64,000 nt of DNA from Legionella oakridgensis ATCC 33761 = DSM 21215 (GCF_000512355.1 NZ_CP004006.1:2562501-2626500); one strand, 5' to 3'. Positions 17,638-28,276 are shown, counted from the stretch's first letter. The notes: generated from the letters alone by a model not told the origin. Translations and numbers: made by a program.

Positions 17638-17713
17638 TCATTAACCACTTTTTCTCACCTTGGCAACCAAGAGTGAATCAATGAACTGACTTAGGGTCTG
17701 TTTACCTTTCATT

Positions 17714-19085
17714 TCAATGAAACTTCTGGAAAGCTTTAAAAAAATCGGTGGTTGCCGAGGTCAGATCATCCCGATATATTGCATCTTGTTTGGTCTTTCT
17801 TTTGGGGCAAACATACATCATATTAACCAGTGAATTCTCCCACATAAGTGGCACAAGGTCACAATAAGGAAAGGCTGCATGAATTGTATTAAATACCGTG
17901 CGGGAATAATCATCACGAAATAATGGATTGGCAATCACATTGACAATCAATAAACCGTCTGGAGTCAGATGATCTGCAATACTCTGAAAATACTCTACCG
18001 TAAGCAGCGATGAAGGAATGGTTGCCTGATTACTATAAACATCCGATATCACCACATCATAAGAAGCAGTGCTTCCTCGCAGATAACGGCGAGCATCTTG
18101 TCCGATAAACGTTCCCTTAATCGGCTGAGCCAAAAAGTGTTGTTCCGCCAACTCTTTAATGGCTGGATCAATATCCACGTACGTCACTTCATTATCATGT
18201 TCTCCTGCCGCAGTCAGGGTAAAGCCACCAGCCCCAATCACCAAGATGCGCTTATGTCGCAGATTAAGCTCTTTGAAAAGTAAATGACGAATAAACTCTA
18301 TGTATGGGAACCCCTTTTTTCCGGTGTCAGCATCGAACTGCTGGACAGATTGATTTGCAGCCACTTATTGAATTCGGAGGAATGAATCACTTGATAGTTG
18401 CCGTAATTGTTTGTGGTTTTAAATTGAGCATTTTCCACGGTTACATTCAACATAAAAATAAAAGTAATCCAGGCAGCCATGCTAAAATAGGCCATAACGA
18501 CATTTGACTGTAATAACGAATATAAGCAACAAGGCCAAAAAGCAACATACAATTAATGACGACCGTCCATGCCACCCCAAGATATTGAAACAGCAACAAG
18601 GAGGTCAGCAATGCGCCAAGAAATGAGCCTAGAGTGCTTAAAAACAATGCCCGACCACTGATATGGCTTATCCGTTGTGCCTGATTAAATAAATTGGTAG
18701 TCAGAGGAACCGTCTGCCCAAGCCAATATGCGATGGGCGCAAGCACCAGTAATAAATAACAGCTCAGACTGATTAAAAAGGAAAAGCTTACTTTATAAAT
18801 ACTAAAAAAATAAAATGAAGAAATAAAAATATAGCTTAAGCCAATACCAATCCAAACTAGACTCAACGTAAAATTACGGTTTAATTGTTTAAAAAACTCT
18901 CGTTGGTAACTTCCTCCCCGCCAATACCCCAATGCCAGAAAAAGTAAAAAAACGCCAATAATGACGCTGGTAATCAATACGCTTCCACCAAAAAATGGCA
19001 ATAATTGACGAATGGTCAATACTTCGACTGAAATGGTAATAAATCCTTCCAGTAACAAAATAGCAAATAGCAAAGGAAGCATCAA
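17714..19085 (-). CDS. membrane-spermidine synthase-like fusion protein, frame broken twice
   Basis: When restored this is one 457 aa protein. The N-terminal six or seven transmembrane helices (MMLPLLFAILLLEGFITISV onward, ending near WPILAWLPGLLLF) are fused to a spermidine-synthase-type methyltransferase fold domain, with KRILVIGAGGFTLTAAGEH, the acidic pair VTYVDIDPAIKEL, and GQDARRYLRGS. The coding frame is lost at plus-strand A 18454-18458 and again at T 18315-18320; adding one base to each run gives continuous sequence (FFMLNVTVENAQ and PEKKGFPYIEF). Fused membrane/spermidine synthase proteins are widespread, but most have no proven aminopropyl transfer. It is divergent from proA. Confidence 0.75.
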
Positions 19086-19322
19086 AACGTCTCTATAAAA
19101 ATACGTTGGCCCAACATATCACCTTTATACGTTTTTGGTCTATAAGGGCCACAAAGAGGCACAGCCAAGAAATTATCGGCCAACATAGAAAAATATGCTT
19201 ATAAAATGAGTAAATTACACCTCTTTATTGGGACTGGCGAGTAAAAAAGCAGGCGATTGTTATTGTTTTTCTTCCTTATTTGTAGCACGATGAAGTTTGG
19301 TCTAAAAATCAGGGGTGATGCT

Positions 19323-21020
19323 ATGAAAAAAGGAATTGTTTCATTTTTGGCTATGGCGGTAACCATGAATGGCTATTCAGCTTCCCAGCAAATGATTTGG
19401 GGAGAGATAAACCACTCAATACCCAACCTTAAACAAAAAACGCCGTTTACGACGCATGGCTTATTGGCAACGCTAAACTCTCAGCAACAAGAAGATTACC
19501 AATTGGAATTAATTGATAATACTTCCCCCGATGCCAAACATGCACGCTACCAGCTTATGTTTAAAGGCATTCCCGTTTGGGGGCATCAATTAGTTTTCCA
19601 CTCGCAGCCAGGGTCAACCCCGACGGTCACTGGTATTAATACTACCGAAATTGAAAAAGATATTGCAAGTACTGATGGCAAATTATCGGCTTCCGAAGCG
19701 GAACAAAAGGTATTAACCAACATTACGGATCCAATAAAATTTAAAAAAATACAAAAAGTTATTTACATCGATCAGGAAGAAAAAGCGCATCTTGCTTATC
19801 ATCTGACGTATTACGTCAATGATAAAAAAACACTGATTAGTATACCGAACTACTTGATTGATGCAGACAATGGTGACATTTTGAAGCAATGGAATGAATC
19901 TCGTCAAAAAAAAGCGCCACATTCTAAAAAAGAAGCGCACTGCAAGCGAATTGGCCAGGGGCTTGGCGGGAATGCTTTTCCCCTTCCCTATCGCACCGGT
20001 ATGTTCCAGTACGGCACAGCCCTTCCTGGCTTACCATCACTAGGAAAATTTTCTGTACAAGTCAAAAATGGCAATTGTCATGTACAAAATGGAAACGTAC
20101 GTGTCATTAATTTGGAAAACTATGCGTTGGGCTATGAAGCTTTTCCTATTACCGTTTTTGATGAAGCAGGACATTCACTCAATGCATTTTCTTATCCGTG
20201 TGATGAAACAAGTTTTTACTTAAATTATGCTGACGGCGCCACAGGTCCAGTCAATTACTCATTTTCTCCAGTGAATGACACAATGTTCTTTGCTCAGCAA
20301 ACCATAGACATGTATCAAAAAGCGTATGGTGTAGAAACGCCATTGGGAACGGATCTGCCAATTCGAGCTTATACGCATCTGGGAGAAATGGATAATGCCT
20401 TCGCCATTCCAACCATCCGTGTCAATGGGCTACTGGTAGCACACCAACAAATTGTCATCGGCAACGGTGATTATTTTCTAACAGCTCCCTCGCAATCGGT
20501 CGTGGCTCACGAATTATCTCATAACTTTACTGAACTTAATTCCGGGTTATTGTATGAAGGCCAAAGCGGTGGCATCAATGAAGCATTTTCTGACATGGCA
20601 GCCATAGCGCTACAGGATTATTTACGCAAAGAGTATCCTTGGTATTGGGATGGTGAAGATTGGTCTTTAGGCCGAGAGGCTGTGATTGGAGGCCAGCCTT
20701 TACGCTATATGGATGACCCCACTCAAGATGGTCGCTCAATCGGGCATGCCAGTGATTATACCGATGACTTAAATGTGCATTATAGCAGTGGCGTATTCAA
20801 TAAAGCTTTTTATCTCTTGGCACACAAACCCGGTTGGGATGTACAATCCGCTTTCCAAGTCATGGTGGATGCTAACCAACACTATTGGTCACCTATTGCC
20901 TATTTTGATTTTGCAGCCTGTGGAGTCATTCAAGCTGCAATAGACCGTCAACTGGATCAAACGCCAGTCATTGAAGCGTTTGCCGAAGTCGGGGTAGTCT
21001 GTCCAACGCATAAAGTCTGA
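19323..21020 (+). CDS. proA: secreted zinc metalloprotease, M4 family (ProA/Msp-like)
   Basis: A 565 aa preproprotein: a signal peptide (MKKGIVSFLAMAVTMNGYSA), an FTP/PepSY-type propeptide to about residue 205, then a thermolysin-fold catalytic domain with zinc site HELSH and third ligand Glu in GGINEAFSDMAA, plus active-site His in the DDLNVHYSSGVFN region. This is the pattern of L. pneumophila ProA (543 aa), the major type II-secreted protease; assignment is by recall of that family, not by alignment. The frame extends 22 codons upstream; the ATG at 19323 starts the signal peptide. A hairpin with a T-tract follows the stop. Confidence 0.9.
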   Translation: MKKGIVSFLAMAVTMNGYSASQQMIWGEINHSIPNLKQKTPFTTHGLLATLNSQQQEDYQLELIDNTSPDAKHARYQLMFKGIPVWGHQLVFHSQPGSTPTVTGINTTEIEKDIASTDGKLSASEAEQKVLTNITDPIKFKKIQKVIYIDQEEKAHLAYHLTYYVNDKKTLISIPNYLIDADNGDILKQWNESRQKKAPHSKKEAHCKRIGQGLGGNAFPLPYRTGMFQYGTALPGLPSLGKFSVQVKNGNCHVQNGNVRVINLENYALGYEAFPITVFDEAGHSLNAFSYPCDETSFYLNYADGATGPVNYSFSPVNDTMFFAQQTIDMYQKAYGVETPLGTDLPIRAYTHLGEMDNAFAIPTIRVNGLLVAHQQIVIGNGDYFLTAPSQSVVAHELSHNFTELNSGLLYEGQSGGINEAFSDMAAIALQDYLRKEYPWYWDGEDWSLGREAVIGGQPLRYMDDPTQDGRSIGHASDYTDDLNVHYSSGVFNKAFYLLAHKPGWDVQSAFQVMVDANQHYWSPIAYFDFAACGVIQAAIDRQLDQTPVIEAFAEVGVVCPTHKV

Positions 21021-21062
21021 GGAATGCGTTAACAAGAGTCAAAAATTGAACATTTACAGAAG

Positions 21063-21093
21063 CTGCGGCAGCAATAATGGCTGCTGCAGTTTT
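21063..21093 (+). terminator. Rho-independent terminator after proA
   Basis: Stem CTGCGGCAGC / GCTGCTGCAG (one mismatch) with loop AATAATG, followed by TTTT, 42 bases after the proA stop codon. Confidence 0.65.
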
Positions 21094-21295
21094 GCAATGT
21101 GCTATAGCATGCATGATGCATCATCATAACAAAATCAATCTCTTGCGCAGGAATGTGGGCACCAAGCCCTGACCGTTTTAATTGCTCTAGCCTCTCTTTT
21201 TATATTCAGGTTTAATTACCGAGCTGAATGGCGTAAAATGAATAATAAAACAATGCCTGAAGCAGGCCAGTCAACCTCTTAAGCTGTTATCGAAT

Positions 21296-22150
21296 ATGTT
21301 ATCCGATTATTTAAAAACATTTCCTCACTACTTATTACCCAAGCTGGCCTTAACGACCGCGTTTGGTTTTCTGGCAAATGTAAAAAACCCTGCCATCAAA
21401 AACCACCTCATTCGCCGCTTTATTCGCCAATATAAGGTGAATATGAGTGAAGCGCTTGAAGAAATACCAGAACACTATGCCTGTTTTAATGATTTTTTTA
21501 TTCGTCATTTAAAACCCAAATGCCGGCCAATTTCCACCGTTGACATTATTTCGCCAGTCGATGGGTTTATCAGTGAAATAGGCAAAATCACCACCGGAAA
21601 ACTATTACAGGCTAAAGGTCGATACTATTCCGTGCAGGATCTTTTAGCCTGTACATCAGAAAAAAGTTCTCAGTTTAACAATGGCCGTTTTGCAACCCTC
21701 TATTTATCTCCGAGAGATTATCATCGGGTTCATATGCCTATAGAAGCGACGCTTAAAGAAATGATTTATGTACCAGGGAAACTCTTTTCCGTACAACCAA
21801 TAACAAGCCGTGTCATTCCTCATTTATTTGCTCGTAATGAACGCCTGGTCGTTTTTTTTGATACGGCAGCTGGATTGATGGCCATGGTTTTGGTTGGTGC
21901 AACCATTGTTGGCAGTATAGGAACAAGTTGGCATGGCGATATGATTCGTGGACGTCAAAAAACACACTTTATTTATCCCAAAGAGGGCAACGATAATATT
22001 GTACTGGCAAAAGCCGCAGAAATGGGGTATTTCAAACTCGGCTCCACGGTCGTGCTATTATTTGCTGATGATCAACGCGTAGAATGGCTGGAAAACCTCC
22101 ATTCAGGTGATCAAATTCATTTTGGTGAGGCATTAGCAACGCTTAAATAA
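21296..22150 (+). CDS. psd: phosphatidylserine decarboxylase proenzyme
   Basis: Makes phosphatidylethanolamine from phosphatidylserine at the inner membrane. The 284 aa proenzyme has the conserved [12 protein letters not shown] segment, the [11 protein letters not shown] motif and the self-cleavage site [10 protein letters not shown] near residue 254, where cleavage before Ser makes the pyruvoyl group. Length and order of motifs match bacterial Psd. ATG at 21296. The 275 bases upstream hold the proA terminator and then no recognised feature. Confidence 0.93.
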   Translation: MLSDYLKTFPHYLLPKLALTTAFGFLANVKNPAIKNHLIRRFIRQYKVNMSEALEEIPEHYACFNDFFIRHLKPKCRPISTVDIISPVDGFISEIGKITTGKLLQAKGRYYSVQDLLACTSEKSSQFNNGRFATLYLSPRDYHRVHMPIEATLKEMIYVPGKLFSVQPITSRVIPHLFARNERLVVFFDTAAGLMAMVLVGATIVGSIGTSWHGDMIRGRQKTHFIYPKEGNDNIVLAKAAEMGYFKLGSTVVLLFADDQRVEWLENLHSGDQIHFGEALATLK

Positions 22151-22225
22151 AAATATAATTTGTTCGCCTCTTGCAATATAAAAACTGAAAAAACTATTTT
22201 AATCTATATATACTGTATGAAGGTA

Positions 22226-22519
22226 ATGGAAAGTAATATCCCCCCTAAGGAGTTCAATGTGACTGAATATATCTATAGAGGATTTAAGATTTCTTATAAA
22301 ATTATTACAACTGAACTTGATCAAAATTTAAACTTATATAAAGCAGACGGGACTGTAACTTATTTATTGAGTAAACCAAAATCTTTTGTGCCGGTAAAAT
22401 TTCACACTGAATACGATACATACACTGGCGCCGAGCATGAAATTAAAAAATTACTTGAAAATTACGTAGACTTTGAATTGAAGAGTTTTTATGAAATGGA
22501 AAAAGAAAAAGCTCGATAA
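22226..22519 (+). CDS. hypothetical protein, AT-rich
   Basis: Unrecognised 97 aa acidic/polar protein without signal peptide or membrane segment. It begins MESNIPPKEF and has YRGFKISYKI and a Glu/Lys-rich C-terminal helix (EHEIKKLLENYVDFELKSF). ATG at 22226 follows AAGG; an ATG nine bases upstream is an alternative. Base composition is clearly more AT-rich than psd or the following gene, and it abuts the 3-prime end of tRNA-Leu, a common insertion point for foreign DNA, so acquisition is possible. No function is proposed. Confidence 0.6.
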   Translation: MESNIPPKEFNVTEYIYRGFKISYKIITTELDQNLNLYKADGTVTYLLSKPKSFVPVKFHTEYDTYTGAEHEIKKLLENYVDFELKSFYEMEKEKAR

Positions 22520-22534
22520 TTAGGAGTAATCCAT

Positions 22535-22620
22535 GGTACCGAGAAGAGGACTCGAACCTCCACGGGGTCACCCCCACTAGCACCTGAAGCTAGCGTGTCT
22601 ACCAATTCCACCACCTCGGC
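22535..22620 (-). tRNA. tRNA-Leu (anticodon CAG)
   Basis: The 86-base minus-strand sequence folds as a class II tRNA: acceptor GCCGAGG pairing with TCTCGGT (two G-U), D-arm with TGGTAGACAC, anticodon stem CTAGC/GCTAG around loop TTCAGGT with anticodon CAG, long variable arm, T-arm with GGTTCGAGTCC, and an encoded CCA end at 22537-22535. Confidence 0.95.
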
Positions 22621-22630
22621 AATCGACGCT

Positions 22631-22659
22631 AAGTTACTCAAGATTACAGTAACTGTCAA
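22631..22659 (-). promoter_or_regulatory. sigma-70 promoter of tRNA-Leu
   Basis: Consensus -35 TTGACA (22659-22654), 17-base spacer, -10 TAACTT (22636-22631) on the minus strand, placing the transcription start just ahead of the tRNA 5-prime end at 22620. Confidence 0.75.
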
Positions 22660-22731
22660 TTATTATTTAACAAACGCATTTTTTAGAACCAAAATCGGAG
22701 TCATAAGAATGCTATCTTTTCGTCGGCAACC

Positions 22732-23508
22732 ATGACTATTCTTAATTATATGGAAAAATTGATTGATGTTTGGTTTTCCTTACTGCCCAGACCTCGTCCA
22801 AGTAAAAAACAAGCCAAGCAGGCTCGTCTAATAGCGCATCGCGGTGCTCATGATGCTCATCTTAACATTCGAGAAAATACCGATGCTGCTTTTGCGCGGG
22901 CATTAGAGCTGGGCTGCTGGGGAATTGAATTGGATATCCATACCTGTGCAGATGGTACGCTGATCGTCAACCACGACCCAACATTACAACGACTATGGGG
23001 ACAAAATCTCAAAGTCCATGAAAACAATTTTAAAGATCTGCATGCCGCCGCTCCCATGATACCTCGTTTGCAGGACGTGATAGAGAAATATGGCAAACAA
23101 CTCCACTTATTTATTGAGATTAAAAGTCCTCACATATCCCAAAAGATTTTATTGAATCATTTAAAATCGTTAACTCCATGCGAGGATTATCACTTGTTGA
23201 GCCTGGATGAGACACTATTTGAAACCTTCACTCAATTTCCGAAGGACGCTTTATTATTGGTCCCTCTTCATAATAATGTGGAGTATTTTTGTAAGCTCAG
23301 CCTGGAAAAATCTTATGGTGGGGTACTTGGCCATTATCTTTTACTGCGTGATCGTTACATCAAAACACTTAAAGCAGCCAAGCAAATGGTCGGCGTGGGT
23401 TTTATTGACTCAAAATACAGCTTATACCGAGAATTAAATCGAGAGGTAAATTTTTTATTTACTAATAAAGCGGCTGCAACACGTGCTTATTTACAAGAAT
23501 TGCTATAA
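22732..23508 (+). CDS. glycerophosphodiester phosphodiesterase family protein
   Basis: A 258 aa TIM-barrel GDPD protein. Catalytic and metal residues are visible in LIAHRGAHDAHLNIRENT (HRG..ENT motif, residues about 33-50), GIELDIHTCADGTLIVNHDP (E-x-D and H-D, about 66-86) and LHLFIEIKSP (about 123). No signal peptide, so it is likely cytoplasmic (UgpQ-like), releasing glycerol-3-phosphate from glycerophosphodiesters; substrate is inferred. ATG at 22732. A strong hairpin lies between it and the convergent fumC. Confidence 0.88.
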   Translation: MTILNYMEKLIDVWFSLLPRPRPSKKQAKQARLIAHRGAHDAHLNIRENTDAAFARALELGCWGIELDIHTCADGTLIVNHDPTLQRLWGQNLKVHENNFKDLHAAAPMIPRLQDVIEKYGKQLHLFIEIKSPHISQKILLNHLKSLTPCEDYHLLSLDETLFETFTQFPKDALLLVPLHNNVEYFCKLSLEKSYGGVLGHYLLLRDRYIKTLKAAKQMVGVGFIDSKYSLYRELNREVNFLFTNKAAATRAYLQELL

Positions 23509-23530
23509 GGTCATCATGCCGTAAGCTGTA

Positions 23531-23568
23531 CAAGGATTGAATCAAACAAGAATTTGATTCAATCCTTG
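23531..23568. terminator. bidirectional terminator between GDPD and fumC genes
   Basis: Perfect 16-bp stem CAAGGATTGAATCAAA / TTTGATTCAATCCTTG with a 6-base loop CAAGAA, placed between two convergent genes. T-rich sequence (ATATCTCTTTAT) follows on the plus strand. Confidence 0.7.
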
Positions 23569-23582
23569 ATATCTCTTTATCC

Positions 23583-24974
23583 CTATACGGGTGCTATCAT
23601 TTTTTCCGGCTTAACATAAGCTGTAAATTGCTCTGCTGTTAAAAACCCAAGCTTCACAGCTGCTTCTTGCAGGGAAATATCTTCCTGATGGGCTGTTTTA
23701 GCAATTTTTGCTGCCTTATCGTAACCAATATGCTGATTTAACGCAGTAACCAACATTAACGAATGATGCAAATAATAATCAATCTTCGCCTTATTAGCTT
23801 GCAATCCTTCAACGCAAAAAGATTGAAATGAATGACAAGCATCGCTAAGAATATTAAGAGAATGCATCACATTGAAAATAATCACCGGCTTAAATACATT
23901 CAACTCAAAATTCCCTTGACTTGCTGCCATCGCTACTGCCATGTCATTGCCAATAACTTGAACACAAACCATGGTCATGGCTTCGGCCTGCGTTGGATTA
24001 ACTTTGCCAGGCATAATGGATGAACCGGGTTCATTTTCAGGCAAATGCAATTCGCCTATTCCACAGCGGGGACCAGAACCAAGCCAGCGCACGTCATTTG
24101 CAATTTTCATTAAGGCACAGGCCAACATTTTCAACGTTCCATGAGCCGCCACCAACGCCTCATGAGAAGCAAGCGCTGCAAATTTGTTAGATGCGGAAAC
24201 AAAAGGAAGCTTGGTTAGAGACGCAATATGAGACGCCGCCTTTTCAGCGAATTGCGGATGAGTATTCAGACCAGTTCCAACGGCAGTTCCTCCTAATGCC
24301 AACTCATATAATTGTGGTAAAACAAGTTCTATGTGCTGAATACAGCCATCCAGTTGCGCAACATACCCTGAAAACTCCTGACCAAGCGTCAAAGGCACCG
24401 CATCCTGTAAATGCGTTCGCCCTATTTTAACAATGTCTTTGAATGCTTCCATTTTTCGAGCCAACCCATCACGTAAACGATAGATGGCTGGCAGTAATTT
24501 TTGATTAAACGCCATTGCGGCAGCAATATGCATGGCGGTAGGAAATGTATCATTAGAAGACTGCGACATATTAACGTGATCATTAGGATGTATGGGTGTT
24601 TTGCTTCCTAATAGACCACCGGCAATCTCAATTGCACGATTAGAAATGACTTCGTTGACATTCATATTGGATTGAGTACCGCTTCCTGTCTGCCAGACGC
24701 GCAACGGAAAATGCTCATCCAACTTACCTTCGCTAACTTCTTCAGCGGCTTGGGTAATAAGCTTGGCTTTATCTTCCGATAATTTCCCCAATTCAAGATT
24801 CGTCAAGGCAGCTGCTTTTTTCAGAATGCCAAAAGCATGCATGACTTCCTGGGGCATGATATCACCGCCAATATTAAAATGATGCAGGGAACGTTCTGTT
24901 TGGGCTCCCCAATATTTATCTGCTGGGACTAAAATTTCACCCATACTGTCCACTTCTATGCGTGTATTACTCAT
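23583..24974 (-). CDS. fumC: fumarate hydratase class II
   Basis: Interconverts fumarate and malate in the TCA cycle. The 463 aa protein has the family signature [11 protein letters not shown] near residue 316, [14 protein letters not shown] near 96, the SSNDTFPT segment near 139 and [10 protein letters not shown] near 185. Iron-sulfur cysteine motifs are absent, so it is the class II, oxidation-resistant enzyme. ATG at 24974. Single-gene unit, divergent from phrB. Confidence 0.96.
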   Translation of the reverse strand: MSNTRIEVDSMGEILVPADKYWGAQTERSLHHFNIGGDIMPQEVMHAFGILKKAAALTNLELGKLSEDKAKLITQAAEEVSEGKLDEHFPLRVWQTGSGTQSNMNVNEVISNRAIEIAGGLLGSKTPIHPNDHVNMSQSSNDTFPTAMHIAAAMAFNQKLLPAIYRLRDGLARKMEAFKDIVKIGRTHLQDAVPLTLGQEFSGYVAQLDGCIQHIELVLPQLYELALGGTAVGTGLNTHPQFAEKAASHIASLTKLPFVSASNKFAALASHEALVAAHGTLKMLACALMKIANDVRWLGSGPRCGIGELHLPENEPGSSIMPGKVNPTQAEAMTMVCVQVIGNDMAVAMAASQGNFELNVFKPVIIFNVMHSLNILSDACHSFQSFCVEGLQANKAKIDYYLHHSLMLVTALNQHIGYDKAAKIAKTAHQEDISLQEAAVKLGFLTAEQFTAYVKPEKMIAPV

Positions 24975-25151
24975 ATTTTTTCATTCTCATAGGCCATAAA
25001 ATCACAAATTTTAACACAAAGTTTAAAAAGCAATGCATTTTAATATTATCAACTATCCAAGTACTGCTTAATTGGTTCCATGTTCAGGTACAATGGCAAG
25101 AGATTGCTGGTTAAGAAAAATAAATAAAGATTTCATGCATAGAGGAGTCGT

Positions 25152-26567
25152 ATGACTATTGCTTTAGTATGGTTTCGCCAAGATTTAAGGTTAACCGAAA
25201 ATCCGGCGTTTATCGAAGCATGCTCTCATCCGTTCGTGATCCCATTATATATTTATGATGAGAACCATAGCGTATTAGGAGAAGCGCAAGCTTGGTGGCT
25301 TCACCATAGCCTTATTGCATTAAATAACTCGCTAAATAAAGAAGGATTAAGCCTTGTACTGCGTAAAGGCAACCCATTAGAAATTATTTTAGACTTAATC
25401 AGGAAATTACCTGTGGAATCGGTGTATTGGAACCGTTGCTATGAACCGCTTGCTATCACGCGTGATAAAAAAGTGAAAGCCGCTTTATTGGAAAAAGGAA
25501 TTAAAGTTCACAGCTCAAATGGGAGCTTGCTTCACGAGCCTTGGACCATCCGAAATGAAAACGGTGATTTTTTTAAAGTATTCACTCATTACTGGAAACG
25601 ATGCAGGCAAATTCTTGATATCCAGCCCTCTCTAGCTTTAACTAATCGCCCGAATGGAATCAAGATTCAAAGCGATGAGCTTCAGGAATGGAAATTATTA
25701 TCCCCCCTTTGCTGGACTGCACGCTTTCCTGAATTTTGGACCCCGGGAGAAGAAGGCGCACAAAAAAAGCTTAACGAATTTATTGATAGCCATCTGAATG
25801 GGTATAAAAAAAATCGGGATTTCCCCGCAAAAAACGCGACATCACGTTTATCACCTCATGTGCATTTTGGTGAAATCAGTCCCTGGACAATCTTAAAAGC
25901 CATTGAGCAGGCAAAACAAGACCCTAATTGTGATTTGGTCTCGGTGGAACACTTTTTATCCGAGTTGGGATGGAGAGAATTTTCAGTTTATTTACTCTAT
26001 CATTTCCCCTCGCTTCCCTATGAGAATTTCAGGAAAAAATTTGATGTATTCCCCTGGCAAAATAATGAGGAATATCTGACTCTCTGGCAAAAAGGCATGA
26101 CCGGTTATCCCATCATTGATGCTGGCATGAGGGAATTACGGGCAACAGGCTATATGCATAACCGTGTACGTATGATCACCGCATCCTTTCTTACCAAGGA
26201 TTTACTGATTCATTGGCGCTTGGGGGCGGATTGGTTTTTAAATACCTTGGTGGACGCAGACTTGGCAAATAACAGTGCCAGCTGGCAATGGGTCGCTGGA
26301 TGTGGGGTCGATGCAGCGCCTTATTTTCGTATTTTCAACCCAGTATTACAAAGTCAAACATTTGATCCAGATGGCGCATACATTCGTCAATGGCTACCTG
26401 AGCTTTCCAGTTTAAAAGGTCACGCGGTACATGCTCCCTGGGAAGGGGTTGATTCTAGTCACCTTTATTTCAGTAAAAAATATCCCAAACCTATCATTAA
26501 TCACCATGCCGCAAGAATCAGGGCACTCAATTACTACAAATCATTACAAAGGAAGAAGCCCCTATGA
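25152..26567 (+). CDS. phrB: deoxyribodipyrimidine photolyase
   Basis: A 471 aa cryptochrome/photolyase protein that repairs UV pyrimidine dimers with light. It has the N-terminal antenna-binding domain (ALVWFRQDLRLTENPAF) and the C-terminal FAD domain with ELGWREFSVYLLYHFP, the DAGMRELRATGYMHNRVRM signature near residue 330 and LANNSASWQWVAGCG. ATG at 25152 after GAGGAG. The stop codon overlaps the next gene (CTATGA), so the two are coupled. A class I CPD photolyase is most likely. Confidence 0.94.
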   Translation: MTIALVWFRQDLRLTENPAFIEACSHPFVIPLYIYDENHSVLGEAQAWWLHHSLIALNNSLNKEGLSLVLRKGNPLEIILDLIRKLPVESVYWNRCYEPLAITRDKKVKAALLEKGIKVHSSNGSLLHEPWTIRNENGDFFKVFTHYWKRCRQILDIQPSLALTNRPNGIKIQSDELQEWKLLSPLCWTARFPEFWTPGEEGAQKKLNEFIDSHLNGYKKNRDFPAKNATSRLSPHVHFGEISPWTILKAIEQAKQDPNCDLVSVEHFLSELGWREFSVYLLYHFPSLPYENFRKKFDVFPWQNNEEYLTLWQKGMTGYPIIDAGMRELRATGYMHNRVRMITASFLTKDLLIHWRLGADWFLNTLVDADLANNSASWQWVAGCGVDAAPYFRIFNPVLQSQTFDPDGAYIRQWLPELSSLKGHAVHAPWEGVDSSHLYFSKKYPKPIINHHAARIRALNYYKSLQRKKPL

Positions 26568-27456
26568 ATCCCTCTTTTTTTATTTTTGGTTTTGGTTATA
26601 CAGCAAATATTTTGGCGAAAAAATTAACTCAGCTAGGATTGAGAACGGTTGGAACAACGCGTCAGCAAAGAAAAAAACCACGGATGATTCCTCCGCAATC
26701 AAACTTATTGATTTTGAAACTCCTGAGATAGAACACTATCTCAGTCAGTCCACCCATCTTTTAGTTAGTATCCCACCTTTAACCGGTGCGGGTGATTCGG
26801 TTTTATTAAAATACGCTGATTTGATTAAACGGCATGCGTTTCATATTGAATGGCTAGGGTACTTTTCTTCTACAAGCGTTTATGGCGACCACCAGGGAAA
26901 CTGGGTCGATGAAACAAGTGCTTGTAAACCACACAGCTTATCTGGAATTTTACGTTTAAAAACAGAGCAAGCCTGGCTTTCTTATGCGAAGGCAAACCAA
27001 CTTCCACTACACATTTTTAGGTTGGCGGGTATTTATGGGCCAGAAAGAAATATTCTTGAACGCATTCATTTAGGAAAACAATACAGTATCTTCAAAGAGG
27101 GACAGGTATTTTCCCGAATACATGTTGATGATATTGTGTCCGTACTTCTTGCCTCAATACAAGCCATTCATCCCTTATCGATATATAACATCGCCGACGA
27201 TGAGCCTGAAGCATCGCATGTGATTGATGCTTATGCTGCTTTTTTGCTTCAGCGTTCGCCATTACCTTTAGTGCCGTTTGAGAAAGCTTCTTTATCAGCA
27301 ATGGAATTGGAATTTTATTCAAATAATCGTCGAGTATCCAATTTAAAAATAAAAAATGAGCTTAATATTGCTTTGCAATACCCGTCATTTCGTGAGGGGT
27401 TAACTCAACTATGGAAAGAAAAAGAAAACAAGCAGCGCCGGGAAATGAGAGAATAA
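26564..27456 (+). CDS. NAD(P)-dependent epimerase-like protein, frame broken
   Basis: A Rossmann-fold SDR/epimerase-like protein (YeeZ type), 297 aa when restored. The ATG at 26564, after GGAAGAA and overlapping the photolyase stop, starts MNPSFFIFGFGYTANILAKK with the GxGxxG-like dinucleotide site. The frame is lost at a 7-base A run (26671-26677); one more A joins TRQQRKK to TTDDSSAIKLIDFETPEI. The rest has the SSTSVYGDHQGNWVDETSAC region with the YxxxK-like context and HIFRLAGIYGPERNIL. Substrate unknown. Without the break it is an ordinary member of its family. Confidence 0.75.
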
Positions 27457-27506
27457 TAACATCCATAATACTTTGATTTATTCATTACCCTAAAACGTGT
27501 GATTCT

Positions 27507-27515
27507 TGTTATAAT
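27507..27515 (+). promoter_or_regulatory. extended -10 promoter upstream of rsmE
   Basis: TGTTATAAT, a perfect extended -10 (TGn plus TATAAT), about 36 bases before the rsmE start. No good -35 at the usual distance, which extended -10 promoters do not need. Confidence 0.55.
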
Positions 27516-27550
27516 GTCCGCAACATATTGTTAATTTTTAGCACAGTAAA

Positions 27551-28276
27551 TTGAGAAAGACACGCATTTACCAAGCGGGCCATTATAGCCCCGGCCAAAT
27601 TCTTGAACTCGCGCCAGGAGCAAGCCAGCACGTCGGAACTGTATTGCGCATGCACCCTGGAGAAAAACTTATTCTTTTTTCAGGTAATAATTGCGAATAT
27701 TCGGCAACTATTTCTGCGATTCATAAAAAAAAAGTCACTGTTATCATTGATGCAGTCGAGGAAATCAATCGAGAATCTCCACGTCTTATACATCTTGCAC
27801 AAGCCGTCTCCAAAGGCGAACGCATGGAATTAGTAATTCAGAAAGCAGTAGAACTTGGCGTCACCAGCATCACCCCATTATTCACAGAACGCTCCATAGT
27901 CCGCTTGGATGCCGACCGCTTGGCAAAAAAGCATGCACAGTGGCAAGCTATCGCTATTGCTGCTTGCGAACAATCTGGAAGAAATATAATCCCATCTATT
28001 GGGCAGGCCTGTTTCCTTAATGATTATCTTCAGCAAAGCCAGGCAACATTAAAACTGGTCTTGTATCCTCATGCCAACATCACCTGGAGAGATTATACGT
28101 TTGCAGGCGATATTGCGTTGCTGATCGGCCCAGAAGGCGGTCTAACCAAGGAAGAAATTTTTAAAGCCCAAACCATGCAATTCAAACCATTGAGCTTAGG
28201 TCCAAGAATTTTACGTACCGAAACAGCAGCAATTACCGCACTTAGCGTGTTGCAAGCTGTAAGCGGTGATCTATAA
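27551..28276 (+). CDS. rsmE: 16S rRNA (uracil-1498-N3)-methyltransferase
   Basis: A 241 aa SPOUT methyltransferase that modifies U1498 of 16S rRNA. The N-terminal PUA-like domain (RIYQAGHYSPGQILEL, QHVGTVLRMHPGEKL) is followed by the knot domain with ALLIGPEGGLTKEEI near residue 195 and the terminal SLGPRILRTETAA loop that binds SAM. The start is TTG at 27551. The last codon overlaps a possible upstream frame of trxA, so the two genes are likely co-transcribed. Confidence 0.92.
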   Translation: MRKTRIYQAGHYSPGQILELAPGASQHVGTVLRMHPGEKLILFSGNNCEYSATISAIHKKKVTVIIDAVEEINRESPRLIHLAQAVSKGERMELVIQKAVELGVTSITPLFTERSIVRLDADRLAKKHAQWQAIAIAACEQSGRNIIPSIGQACFLNDYLQQSQATLKLVLYPHANITWRDYTFAGDIALLIGPEGGLTKEEIFKAQTMQFKPLSLGPRILRTETAAITALSVLQAVSGDL

